This document shows positions 34,524 to 41,857 of a stretch of 41,857 nucleotides of DNA, piece by piece. A model generated the notes under the pieces. The model worked only from the letters and a program-made list of their open reading frames with translations. It made no database searches and was not told the origin of the DNA. Within the stretch, counting starts at the first letter, position 1. Each line of letters starts with the position of its first letter. The DNA comes from DATNFP01 sp035606335 (GTDB taxonomy: Bacteria; Bacteroidota; Bacteroidia; Chitinophagales; Chitinophagaceae). Location of the stretch: assembly GCA_035606335.1 (NCBI GenBank), contig DATNFP010000158.1, positions 1 through 41,857 of the forward strand, in the 5' to 3' direction. Both the position numbers and the translations under genes were made by a program.

Positions 34524-34844
34524 ATGAAGTTTTCCATTTTGTTTATAGTATTCTTTACATTATCGTATTGTACACTCGCGCAAAATTATAATCCTGATAA
34601 ACTGTCATTTCCAAATTTTCAAAAAACAGTTGTTGATAAACAAAAACCTGTGGTGCTTATCAATGATCAATCTATATTACAACAGCCTGTGTCTCAGGAT
34701 TTTTATGCAAAACACTTGACATTTTTCTGTCGCCAGGAGCTAAAAATGCAACAGGTGCATATCCCTTTGCAAATTAGAGTAGGCAGTATAGATAACAGCA
34801 ATTATCTGGAACAAAAGCCCGGATGTAAAAATCTAATCAAATAG
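34524..34844 (+). CDS. Small secreted protein of unknown function
   Basis: The 106-residue protein begins 20 bases after the receiver-like gene. It has a signal peptide ending CTLAQ (residues 1-19 or 20) and a mature part of about 87 residues with two cysteines (FFCRQELK, PGCKNL) that could form a disulfide. No family is recognised. It may be co-transcribed with the receiver-like gene. Confidence 0.7.
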   Translation: MKFSILFIVFFTLSYCTLAQNYNPDKLSFPNFQKTVVDKQKPVVLINDQSILQQPVSQDFYAKHLTFFCRQELKMQQVHIPLQIRVGSIDNSNYLEQKPGCKNLIK

Positions 34845-34868
34845 GTTTTAATGATTTCTTTCTCCCTT

Positions 34869-35981
34869 TTAATTAGAGGAGCCTAATTGTTTCAGCATTT
34901 TGCCGTGTTGCCAAAGGGCATGAACAAACGTTGGCTGTACCTGGTAAGGAAGGCCATATTGGCTGGCGGCATTTTGCACTATTTGAGAGATCTTGGCGTA
35001 ATGTACATGGCAAATATGCGGGAAGAGGTGATGCTCTATCTGGAAATTGAGGCCGCCCACATACCATGATAATATTTTGCTTTTGGGAGCAAAATTAGTG
35101 GTAGTGAGTAGCTGATGTACCGCCCAATTGTTTTCCATTTTATTATCCTGCACAGGCATCGGATATTCTGATGTAGGCATTACATGCGCTAACTGGAAGA
35201 TGCAGGCTAATAGCAACCCTGCAATCATGTGCATTATTACAAAGCCTATGAGTAAATGATACCATGCCACGCCGGAAAACAGGAATGGCAAAATGAGTAT
35301 GTAACTGAAATAAATAGCTTTAAATATCGTGAGCCTGGTAACTGCTTTTTTGAAAGTGATCTTTTCTTTACGGATAAGGTCATTAAGTTCGTAGCGCTTT
35401 AACAGCTTATAATCCCTGTGGCCGATCCACATCAGTGTCATCAGGGTGTACAGAAACCATGCGTAAAGATGTTGAAAGCGATGAACTTTTAACAGTGGCT
35501 TATGTGGCGACATCCTTAATAAAACTGTAGAATCTATATCCTCATCAAGGCCTTCTACATTCGTATAGGTATGATGCAAAATGTTGTGTTGTATCTTCCA
35601 TGTGGTATCACAGCCACCGATAACATTCATCAAATTTCCCAGCAGTTTGTTTACCAGCTTATTGGAAGAATAAGAACCGTGATTGGAATCGTGCATGATA
35701 CCTGTGCCAATGCCAACTAGGCCTACAGCCATTACCACCCATGAGCAATAAAATAGCAATAAATGCGCTGAAAGCAGGCCGGTCACTATAAATAAATAGG
35801 GAACAAAATACATAGAAAGCATTGCAACAGTCTTTAATTTCATTGCAATGTTGGCGTGCTCAACAATTTCATTAGTCCTGAAATACTCGTCAACTTTCTT
35901 TTTCACATTATCGTAAAAACTTTCAGAACCTCTGGGTGCAAATTTTACAATCTGCTTTTTTGTGAGCGCAAATGTGGCCAA
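34869..35981 (-). CDS. Front-end type membrane fatty acid desaturase
   Basis: The 370-residue protein has the three histidine boxes of acyl-lipid/acyl-CoA front-end desaturases: HDSNH (97-101), HNILHH (132-137) and QIEHH (314-318). The Gln in the third box is typical of delta-5/delta-6 type enzymes. Four hydrophobic segments surround the boxes. There is no fused cytochrome b5 domain. It should introduce a cis double bond in membrane fatty acids, perhaps in response to cold. The regioselectivity cannot be read. Its leader carries three equally spaced GACAATT copies (36038-36100), a possible operator. Confidence 0.92.
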   Translation of the reverse strand: MATFALTKKQIVKFAPRGSESFYDNVKKKVDEYFRTNEIVEHANIAMKLKTVAMLSMYFVPYLFIVTGLLSAHLLLFYCSWVVMAVGLVGIGTGIMHDSNHGSYSSNKLVNKLLGNLMNVIGGCDTTWKIQHNILHHTYTNVEGLDEDIDSTVLLRMSPHKPLLKVHRFQHLYAWFLYTLMTLMWIGHRDYKLLKRYELNDLIRKEKITFKKAVTRLTIFKAIYFSYILILPFLFSGVAWYHLLIGFVIMHMIAGLLLACIFQLAHVMPTSEYPMPVQDNKMENNWAVHQLLTTTNFAPKSKILSWYVGGLNFQIEHHLFPHICHVHYAKISQIVQNAASQYGLPYQVQPTFVHALWQHGKMLKQLGSSN

Positions 35982-36037
35982 TTTTTAAAAATTTTCGTGA
36001 AGTTAAGTCTTAAGTTCCGTAAATCTGTTAAATTATA

Positions 36038-36100
36038 GACAATTGCTTGTTATGGTTAATCAATTGACAATTTGATGGTAATGTCAAATAAATGACAATT
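36038..36100. repeat. Three GACAATT motifs at exact 28-base spacing
   Basis: GACAATT occurs at 36038-36044, 36066-36072 and 36094-36100, each start 28 bases after the last. The flanks are AT-rich and differ. It lies 57 to 119 bases upstream of the desaturase ATG on the minus strand, the expected place for an operator array. A TTGACA/TGTCAA inverted pair (36064-36069, 36082-36087) overlaps it. Confidence 0.5.
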
Positions 36101-36263
36101 CAATTTTCCCGTGTATAGAAAAATTAGGTTTAAAGCGATTTTTTGGAATTTATACGTCATAAATATTTGATTATCAATTGTTTTTTATTTTTAAGCCTAA
36201 ATTTTATTTCCCATTCATGCCCCATGTGTACCGCGATTTTTCCCTATTATTCTGCAACATCTC

Positions 36264-36392
36264 TTGATTAAGGAGATTCTTCGCTTCGCGCTCTGCTTCA
36301 GGCCCCGGCTGCTACGCTCTGAATGACAAATGATGTGAAGCATTAATACTCGTAGCTTTGATTAAGGAGATTCTTCGCTTCGCGCTCAGCTT
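36264..36392. repeat. Duplicated 35-base intergenic repeat
   Basis: A 30-base core beginning TTGATTAAGGAGATTCTTCG is found at 36264-36293 and 36358-36387. With one T/A mismatch followed by GCTT the match reaches 35 bases. Each copy contains the self-similar string CTTCGCTTCGCGCTC. The intervening part has GCTACGCTCTGAATGACAA. It looks like a member of a dispersed intergenic repeat family; copies elsewhere in the genome are expected but not visible here. Confidence 0.65.
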
Positions 36393-36597
36393 AATCCCAG
36401 CCTACACTTTGAATGCCCCTGTGTTTTAGGCAGGTTAAAACACGAAAGGTTTTTGCCCTTAGCAAATTTAATCGTGGTTGAAACAACATATAGAAAAGTT
36501 TTCCCACAATTAACCCCGGGGATATATTACATGTGAATTCATTTAGGTAATTTTATTTATTATAGAGTAGATATAATCACCTCCTAAAATTACTTCT

Positions 36598-38502
36598 ATG
36601 AAAAAACTTATACTATCCTTTTTGTGTTTCTTATTTTTTTGCTCTTCAACAGCATTTTCACAAACTTTTGACTGGGCGCATAATTTGAAGACCAAAGCCT
36701 GGGATAGCAAATGGTTGACATATGCAAGCAGTGTTGTAATAGATCATGGACATAATGTTCTTGTAGTTGGGAGTTACACGGATACTTTGCAAATTGATAC
36801 TGTAACATATGATCTAGATGACGGTCACCAAAATGGATTTTTAGCAAAGTATGACTCATCCGGCAACCTGTTATGGGCTTGCAATTTAAATGGGGGTATA
36901 GCGCAATCAATTGCGGTAGATGCAAACAATAATATTTATGTAGCTGGCTATACCACCTGGGGATTGGGTATTTATGATTCATTTTATTTAGCAGAGAACA
37001 ACAATGGGTTTCTGGTCTCCTTTGATTCCAGTGGAAAATTCAGATGGCTTACCGGAACCAACACAATAAATAGCTTTGGAGCCGCAGCGAAGGCGGTAAC
37101 AGTTGACAGAAACAATAATGTAATATGGGGTGGTTGGTATACTGATTCATGTATTTTTTCAACGATAAGACTTAGGTCGGGTACTTTTGCGCAAACATTA
37201 TTTATCGTAAAATATACTTCTACAGGTACTGTAATTTGGGCAAAATCAGGTGCCGGTGGTGATGTCACAAAGTCGCAAGCCTGGATAAATGGTTTGACCA
37301 CAGATAGCTTGTGTAATGTGTATGCTGTCGGCCAAATATGCGCAGATGCTAAATTTGACACAACTACAATACCATTCGTAGGAGAAGGTAGTAATGCTTT
37401 TACAGCTAAATTCGATTCATCAGGAAACATAATGTGGGGGCTTACCGAACATGGCCATTCAGATTATTGGAATACCATAGATGATGCCAATAGCGTAAAG
37501 GTTGACAATAATGGGAATGTTTATGTTTGTGGTAACTTATTAGATACTTCAATTCCTAACGGCAGCTATTCATTCTATTACAAGGTGGCAGGCTATGTTG
37601 CGAAATATTCTTCAGCGGGAGCTAAAAAATGGTTACAAAAATTTGGCAATACTTATACACCTGTGGGAGCAAGCTGCCTGGTGCTGGATAAATATGATTA
37701 CCCTTATATTATAGGAACCCACTCAGCTGCGACGTATATACCAGACACAATTTTGCCTAAACCTGATTCGTCAAACATATATATTGTCAAACTTGATACT
37801 GCGAAAGCCAAAGTACTGCTAGCCATTACCGCGGGAATAAATCATGCTACATATGGGAATAGCATTTCATTAGACCCATCAGGAGGCAACGGTATGGCAA
37901 TTGCTGGTACGTTTTCTACTTCGACACAACTTGGTTCTATCTCTTTGTCAGTTCCTGATACTGCACTATCATCCCCTAATCCTTTTGTAGCGAGATTATC
38001 TTATGAGGCTTGCATTTTGAACTCAAATTTTGCATATACAGGAGCAGATACAATACATTTTAAATTCACAGGTGCGCTCCCAGCTGATAGCATACGGTGG
38101 AATTTTGGAGATGGTACTACATCCAACTCGATCACTCCTATGCACATTTATACGGACACTGGTATGTATCATGTATGTGTATCAGAATACGCGTCATGCG
38201 GGGATACGACTTTTTGCAGAGATATCAAGGTAACAAAACCATTGGGTTTGCAAGCGTTGTCACTATCCAATGCAATGTGGTCAGTATATCCAACTCCCGC
38301 AACTGATCATATATTCGTATCAGTAGCAAAACCCGGAACATATGATGTAATGCTTTCTGACATGACAGGACGAATATTATTAAAAGGTGTGATCATTAAC
38401 TATAAATTTGAATTTAATATTAGTTCGCTATCTGCCGGAGTGTATTTTATTTCAATAAAGAATGAAAATAATGTTGAAGTAAAAAAGTTTGTGAAGGACT
38501 AA
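36598..38502 (+). CDS. Secreted T9SS protein with SBBP-type propeller repeats and a PKD domain
   Basis: The 634-residue protein has a signal peptide (residues 1-21, ending AFSQ). From about 25 to 465 it has repeated blades of the SBBP kind, each with a GFLAKYDSSGNLLWA-like strand and a DNNGNVYVCGN-like turn. A PKD-like Ig domain follows (about 472-548, with IRWNFGDGTTSNSITPMHIYTDTGMYHVCV). Residues about 561-634 are a T9SS type A sorting domain (VYPTPATDHIFVSV ... SAGVYFISIKN). It should be exported through T9SS and held at or released from the cell surface. The ligand is unknown. Confidence 0.88.
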   Translation: MKKLILSFLCFLFFCSSTAFSQTFDWAHNLKTKAWDSKWLTYASSVVIDHGHNVLVVGSYTDTLQIDTVTYDLDDGHQNGFLAKYDSSGNLLWACNLNGGIAQSIAVDANNNIYVAGYTTWGLGIYDSFYLAENNNGFLVSFDSSGKFRWLTGTNTINSFGAAAKAVTVDRNNNVIWGGWYTDSCIFSTIRLRSGTFAQTLFIVKYTSTGTVIWAKSGAGGDVTKSQAWINGLTTDSLCNVYAVGQICADAKFDTTTIPFVGEGSNAFTAKFDSSGNIMWGLTEHGHSDYWNTIDDANSVKVDNNGNVYVCGNLLDTSIPNGSYSFYYKVAGYVAKYSSAGAKKWLQKFGNTYTPVGASCLVLDKYDYPYIIGTHSAATYIPDTILPKPDSSNIYIVKLDTAKAKVLLAITAGINHATYGNSISLDPSGGNGMAIAGTFSTSTQLGSISLSVPDTALSSPNPFVARLSYEACILNSNFAYTGADTIHFKFTGALPADSIRWNFGDGTTSNSITPMHIYTDTGMYHVCVSEYASCGDTTFCRDIKVTKPLGLQALSLSNAMWSVYPTPATDHIFVSVAKPGTYDVMLSDMTGRILLKGVIINYKFEFNISSLSAGVYFISIKNENNVEVKKFVKD

Positions 38503-38512
38503 ACGAATAGTA

Positions 38513-39562
38513 TTATAAAATCTCCAGCGAATATCTTACTAAATCACCCATAGTATTACAAAGAAGAAATTTTTTATCATTATAATGATCTGCCAGTTCA
38601 GTTTTTAGTTGATTTGTTTTTTCTGGTTTTGAAATGCTGTCTTTTGACATGATGTCAAGCAGGAAGTTGAGGCGAATACGGGAAGATTTGCTGCGGCGGG
38701 CTATAAGAGTACGTTCTTCCTTTCGGTATTGCTCTACAGTTTCTGGTCTTAATTTTTCCTGTACGATCTTTACCAGTTCGTAATTTTCTTTAAAAAATTG
38801 AGGGAGGTACAAATTTTTGCGGCCTTCGTAACTTTGTTGGTCAAAATCTATAGCTCTTATGCGGAATTGCACTTCTTCAAAGTCCGGTGTTATGTCAAAG
38901 ACATAATTATATGAACGCATATCACCTAATAATCTTACAAAACACCGTTCGTTGAACTTTACTAACTCTTTGGCTATGCGTACTTTATTAAATTCAGGGT
39001 TATTAAGATAGAATTGGACAAATAGATCACCAGGCACACCTGCAATGTGTTCTTCTACCAAGGTCGATAGGCTGACAAAATAATTGATACGCGAAGGGGA
39101 GAGTATATGCTCCAGCTCCAGGCCATAGATACGTGAGGCATCGGCCTGCTTTATATAAAAGTAGTCGTAATTGTCGTTGAAGTTGTTGACGATCTTAATT
39201 CGAAAAGGATTGGAGTTCCCAAATGTGCAATAGTCAACACGTTCTACATGGAGATGCTTATGCACACGACTATCACCTTCCGTCTTTAATATAGAATATA
39301 TTTGTTTCAGGCCTTCATGTACTGTTTCGATCTCGTTTTGATTATATATTGCTGTTTGCCAGAGAGTATCTTTCCCTTTCTTATCATACACTGCAGTTAC
39401 ATCGCTAAAATGCAGCAGATCATCATACTTTACAGGAAGCTCGATCTCGCGGCTATGATTTATTAAATATTGTCTTAAATCATCACAAACACGATAGATG
39501 ATCTTCTTTTTAGAAATTTTCTGTTCTGTTGGTTCCTGTCCGTGCATATTATAAATCCTCAC
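38513..39562 (-). CDS. Conserved-looking protein of unknown function with kinase-like motifs
   Basis: The 349-residue protein has no signal peptide or membrane helix; an internal ATG at codon 6 (39547) is an alternative start. I do not recognise the family. In the second half, LLGDMRSYNYVFDI followed about 15 residues later by RIRAIDFDQQSYEG resembles the catalytic Asp/Asn loop and metal-binding DFD of protein-kinase-like folds such as HipA or aminoglycoside phosphotransferases. An N-terminal Gly-rich loop is not obvious. The C-terminus is basic and helical (RRSKSSRIRLNFLLDIM). It is divergent from the ROK kinase gene. Any kinase role is a guess. Confidence 0.7.
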   Translation of the reverse strand: MRIYNMHGQEPTEQKISKKKIIYRVCDDLRQYLINHSREIELPVKYDDLLHFSDVTAVYDKKGKDTLWQTAIYNQNEIETVHEGLKQIYSILKTEGDSRVHKHLHVERVDYCTFGNSNPFRIKIVNNFNDNYDYFYIKQADASRIYGLELEHILSPSRINYFVSLSTLVEEHIAGVPGDLFVQFYLNNPEFNKVRIAKELVKFNERCFVRLLGDMRSYNYVFDITPDFEEVQFRIRAIDFDQQSYEGRKNLYLPQFFKENYELVKIVQEKLRPETVEQYRKEERTLIARRSKSSRIRLNFLLDIMSKDSISKPEKTNQLKTELADHYNDKKFLLCNTMGDLVRYSLEIL

Positions 39563-39723
39563 TTTAAATGTAACTATTAAAACTATCTGAAAAAACAGAC
39601 GCCGGTAAGTTTTACATTTTCTTTATCTTACTAAGGAAAGAATGCTAAACAACATTTAGGGGGAAGGCATAGCTATTATGTTTTTCCAGCCAAATTGTAT
39701 ATTGCAAACATAAGCGATAAATT

Positions 39724-40665
39724 ATGATCGGGGATCTGGCATTAGGTATAGATATAGGTGGTACCGGCACGGCCTATGGTATAGTAAGCAGAGATGGGAA
39801 AATATTAGCGACAGGAGAAATGGGTACGACCGGCTATGAAACGATAGAGTTGTACATAGATGTTTTAAAAAGGCAATTAGTGCCTATGATAGAAAATGTG
39901 GGCAGGGATAGAGTAATGGGTATAGGAATAGGTGCACCGAATGCAAATTTTTTTACCGGAGAAATAGCGTTTGCACCCAACCTGCCATGGAAAGGAATAA
40001 TACCACTTGCGAGACTTGTAGAAGAGGCAATGGGGCTGACAGTGACCATAACAAACGATGCTAAAGCAGCGGCGATAGGGGAAATGATGTATGGCGCAGC
40101 TAGGGGGATGAATGATTTTATATTGGTAACATTAGGCACTGGTGTAGGTAGTGGTTTTGTGGCAAATGGTCAGTTGATATATGGGCATGATGGGTTTGCG
40201 GGGGAATTAGGGCATATGATAGCTATACGCAATGGCAGGTCTTGTGGGTGTGGACGTCACGGATGCCTTGAGGCCTATGCTTCGGCAACAGGTATAGCGA
40301 GATCCGCTGAAGAATGGCTGAAAGAAAGAAACGACGAGACTATGCTAAGAAAGTATCAGGGCTCGATAACTTCCCAGTTGATATATGAAGTGGCACTACA
40401 GGGAGATGCAATGGCACTGGAGTTGTATGAATATACCGGTAAAATATTAGGGCAAACGCTTGCGGACGCAGTCGCCATAACATCGCCACAAGCAATTATT
40501 TTCTTTGGAGGATTATCAAAAGCAGGTTCACTGATAATGGAACCAGTAAAAAGGCATCTTGAAGAAAATGTTTTAAGGATATATCAAAATAAGGTAACCT
40601 TATTATATTCTGCATTGCCAGATGCTGATGCAGCTATTTTAGGAGCCAGTGCATTAGTATGGTAA
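39724..40665 (+). CDS. ROK family sugar kinase (glucokinase-like)
   Basis: The 313-residue protein has the ATP-binding phosphate-1 motif GIDIGGTGTAYGIV (residues 8-21), catalytic Asp112 in TITNDAKAAAIGE, the LGTGVGSGFV motif, and the ROK zinc site with His164 (ELGH) and Cys174, Cys176, Cys181 in SCGCGRHGCLEAYAS. It phosphorylates a hexose, most likely glucose, in the cytoplasm. It has no N-terminal HTH, so it is an enzyme rather than a ROK repressor. It ends at a strong hairpin shared with the convergent gene. Confidence 0.93.
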   Translation: MIGDLALGIDIGGTGTAYGIVSRDGKILATGEMGTTGYETIELYIDVLKRQLVPMIENVGRDRVMGIGIGAPNANFFTGEIAFAPNLPWKGIIPLARLVEEAMGLTVTITNDAKAAAIGEMMYGAARGMNDFILVTLGTGVGSGFVANGQLIYGHDGFAGELGHMIAIRNGRSCGCGRHGCLEAYASATGIARSAEEWLKERNDETMLRKYQGSITSQLIYEVALQGDAMALELYEYTGKILGQTLADAVAITSPQAIIFFGGLSKAGSLIMEPVKRHLEENVLRIYQNKVTLLYSALPDADAAILGASALVW

Positions 40666-40677
40666 GTATTCTATGAG

Positions 40678-40722
40678 GTATAAAAGAAGATGCCCCGCAT
40701 TGCGGGGCATCTTCTTTTATAC
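40678..40722. terminator. Bidirectional terminator, 22-base perfect inverted repeat
   Basis: The arms at 40678-40699 and 40701-40722 are perfectly complementary over 22 bases around a single T; the core is GATGCCCCGCA/TGCGGGGCATC with A- and T-rich outer parts. It starts 13 bases after the ROK stop, and its right end includes part of the TAG stop of the minus-strand gene, so both convergent transcripts can end here. Confidence 0.92.
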
Positions 40723-41857
40723 TATCCTCTTCCATTTGGTCTACCACCACCTTCAGGATGCCCTCCGCCTCCTCCCGGATGTCCTTCAGGACGTGGGGGA
40801 GCTTGCATATGAGGTGCCTGTTGAGGCATTGGTCTTGGTTGCTGTATATGTTGCGGCTGAGATTGTGGTCTGTTAAAGTTTTGCGGTTGCGGTCTTGGTT
40901 GCTGCATATGTTGCGGCTGAGATTGTGGTCTGTTAAAGTTTTGCGGTTGCGGTCTTGGTTGCTGCATATGCTGGGGTTGGGATTGTGGTCTTGGTTGCTG
41001 CATATGCTGGGGTTGGGGTTGTGGTCTTGATTGCTGGATATGCTGTGGTTGGGGTTGTGGTCTTGATTGCTGCATATGCTGTGGTTGGGGTTGTGGCCTT
41101 GATTGTTGCATATGTTGTGACTGCGATTGCGGTTGTGGTCTATTTGCCGGAGAGGGCCTGCTAATGTTTTGTTGATTAGGACGAGCATTATTAACAGGTT
41201 GCGGTCTGTTTGCATTAGGTGCCGGCCTTTGTGCTGCAGGCTGAGGTCTGCTTGTTATAACCTGGCTCTTTAGTACTTCAGGTTGCACCTGCGGACTCCT
41301 TGGATTTCTCAATGCTGTTGAAGCAGCTTTAACCATGGCGGGATTTTGTCTTTCCATTACCTGGTGAAAAGCAGGTGTTCTGCCTGTTGGGCCCTGCAAT
41401 TGCCTGCTAATCGGCCGGGGCGCTCTGACTACATTCGCCGGGTGAGCGCTACTAATGGTGCTTCTGTTTACAGCAGGACGATATATGTTTACTTCATTTC
41501 TATTTATATTAGTGCTTCCGGGTCTATTCACAGCAGCAACTTTATATACCTGTACCCGCTGATGAGTTACAGCCTCTATTTGATTAGCACGAGGTCCATA
41601 ACTATAGGTAACATGCGTGCTATTGTCGATATAAGTATTGTTTATAATTGTTGTCTGGCGGATATATGTATTATTATAACTGGGCCCTCTCCAATAACTA
41701 TAAGGGTTTGGCCTATATAAATATTGAGGGCCTACGAATACCCACCAATTGTCGGGACAATGCCAGCCGCCGCCTATTGCAACACCTACTGACACATTGG
41801 GGCCTAATGGTGCCCATCCGCAATTACCACGACCATATCTCCAGGATACCCATGCAG
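40722..41857 (-). CDS. DUF6600-like protein with Pro/Gln repeat tail, N-terminus beyond the window
   Basis: The frame is open from the right edge to the TAG at 40722-40724, so the true start lies outside; a GTG at 41795 is internal to the domain and should not be used. At the edge the sequence reads WVSWRYGRGNCGWAPLGP, the Trp-rich signature of DUF6600 proteins, followed by WHCPDNWWVFVGPQYLYRPNPYSYW. A less structured region follows, then about 100 residues of RPQPQPQHMQQ-type and RPQPQNFNRPQSQPQHMQQ-type repeats, and a Gly/His/Pro-rich end (EGHPGGGGGHPEGGGRP). It is probably an exported, surface or periplasmic protein with a disordered tail. Confidence 0.85.
   Translation of the reverse strand, partial: AWVSWRYGRGNCGWAPLGPNVSVGVAIGGGWHCPDNWWVFVGPQYLYRPNPYSYWRGPSYNNTYIRQTTIINNTYIDNSTHVTYSYGPRANQIEAVTHQRVQVYKVAAVNRPGSTNINRNEVNIYRPAVNRSTISSAHPANVVRAPRPISRQLQGPTGRTPAFHQVMERQNPAMVKAASTALRNPRSPQVQPEVLKSQVITSRPQPAAQRPAPNANRPQPVNNARPNQQNISRPSPANRPQPQSQSQHMQQSRPQPQPQHMQQSRPQPQPQHIQQSRPQPQPQHMQQPRPQSQPQHMQQPRPQPQNFNRPQSQPQHMQQPRPQPQNFNRPQSQPQHIQQPRPMPQQAPHMQAPPRPEGHPGGGGGHPEGGGRPNGRG
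40831..41130. repeat. Tandem repeats encoding the Pro/Gln-rich tail
   Basis: Two 60-base units (40831-40890 and 40891-40950) differ at a single base and encode a 20-residue RPQPQNFNRPQSQPQHMQQP-like block. They grade into about five shorter 36-base units to 41130 that encode RPQPQPQHMQQS-like blocks. The near identity of the 60-base pair suggests recent duplication and likely length variation between strains. Confidence 0.88.

Larger units (their letters stand above)
35982..36597. other. 616-base non-coding region with repeats
   Basis: No credible gene is seen between the divergent desaturase and T9SS genes. It holds three regularly spaced GACAATT motifs near the desaturase start, a duplicated GC-richer repeat at 36264-36392, and an AT-rich inverted repeat just before the ATG at 36598. 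The unit at 36264-36392 differs in base composition from its AT-rich surroundings. Confidence 0.6.

Noticed and set aside
40831..41130. Regular repeats resembling a CRISPR array
   Set aside because: The repeats are contiguous, without unique spacers, and lie in frame inside a protein gene, encoding Pro/Gln blocks. No cas genes are present.
41346..41720. 124-residue plus-strand ORF
   Set aside because: It is the reverse-frame shadow of the DUF6600-like gene, which has a clear domain signature on the minus strand.

Overview
This is an AT-rich bacterial window, almost certainly from the Bacteroidota and outside the gut Bacteroidales, most likely a Chitinophagaceae- or Sphingobacteriales-like environmental lineage. 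The grounds are: three proteins with C-terminal type IX secretion (T9SS) sorting domains; promoter elements of the TAnnTTTG type; few Shine-Dalgarno sites and several TTG/GTG starts; a queuine transglycosylase without the zinc cysteines; and a cobalamin-riboswitch operon built around a BtuG-like propeller and a BtuB-like receptor. I recognised no rRNA, tRNA, insertion sequence or CRISPR array.

Layout. 1-7387 is housekeeping: a partial M16 zinc protease, glmM, a phytoene-dehydrogenase/retinol-saturase type oxidoreductase, a deoxyhypusine-synthase homologue and a mitochondrial-type citrate synthase. 7388-10920 is a 593-base gap, then a Cys-rich unknown protein followed by a membrane protein / histidine kinase / NarL-type regulator cassette. 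11344-14640 (minus) is a complete NHEJ operon in which LigD is split into separate phosphoesterase, ligase and polymerase ORFs behind ku. 14783-20441 holds lptG-like, tgt, a glycosyltransferase, rsmG, a YebC-family gene and an RlmB-like methyltransferase.

20448-25769 is a vitamin B12 capture operon: promoter, cobalamin riboswitch, a DUF4465 (BtuH-like) T9SS protein, a second T9SS protein of unknown role, a BtuG-like lipoprotein and a TonB-dependent receptor. 25904-28181 has a secreted unknown and an orphan phage-terminase-type HTH protein with two palindromes in its leader. 28328-31117 is an ECF sigma factor followed by one long protein that combines a short cytoplasmic segment, one membrane helix, an Asn/Ser-rich linker and an outer-membrane beta-barrel. 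31114-35981 has a queuosine-precursor transporter, small secreted or unknown proteins, a diheme cytochrome c, a degenerate receiver and a front-end fatty acid desaturase. 35982-36597 is non-coding and carries a three-copy, 28-base-spaced motif and a duplicated intergenic repeat. 36598-41857 has a T9SS propeller/PKD protein, an unknown protein with kinase-like motifs, a ROK sugar kinase and a partial DUF6600-like Pro/Gln-repeat protein running off the right edge.

The three most interesting systems are: (1) the split LigD operon, where each gene junction has an in-frame A_AAA_AAG heptamer and the next ORF lies in the -1 frame, so frameshifting (or one-base homopolymer indels) would rebuild a fused LigD; (2) the riboswitch-controlled B12 operon that displays its accessory proteins through T9SS; (3) the sigma factor paired with a single-chain candidate trans-envelope regulator.
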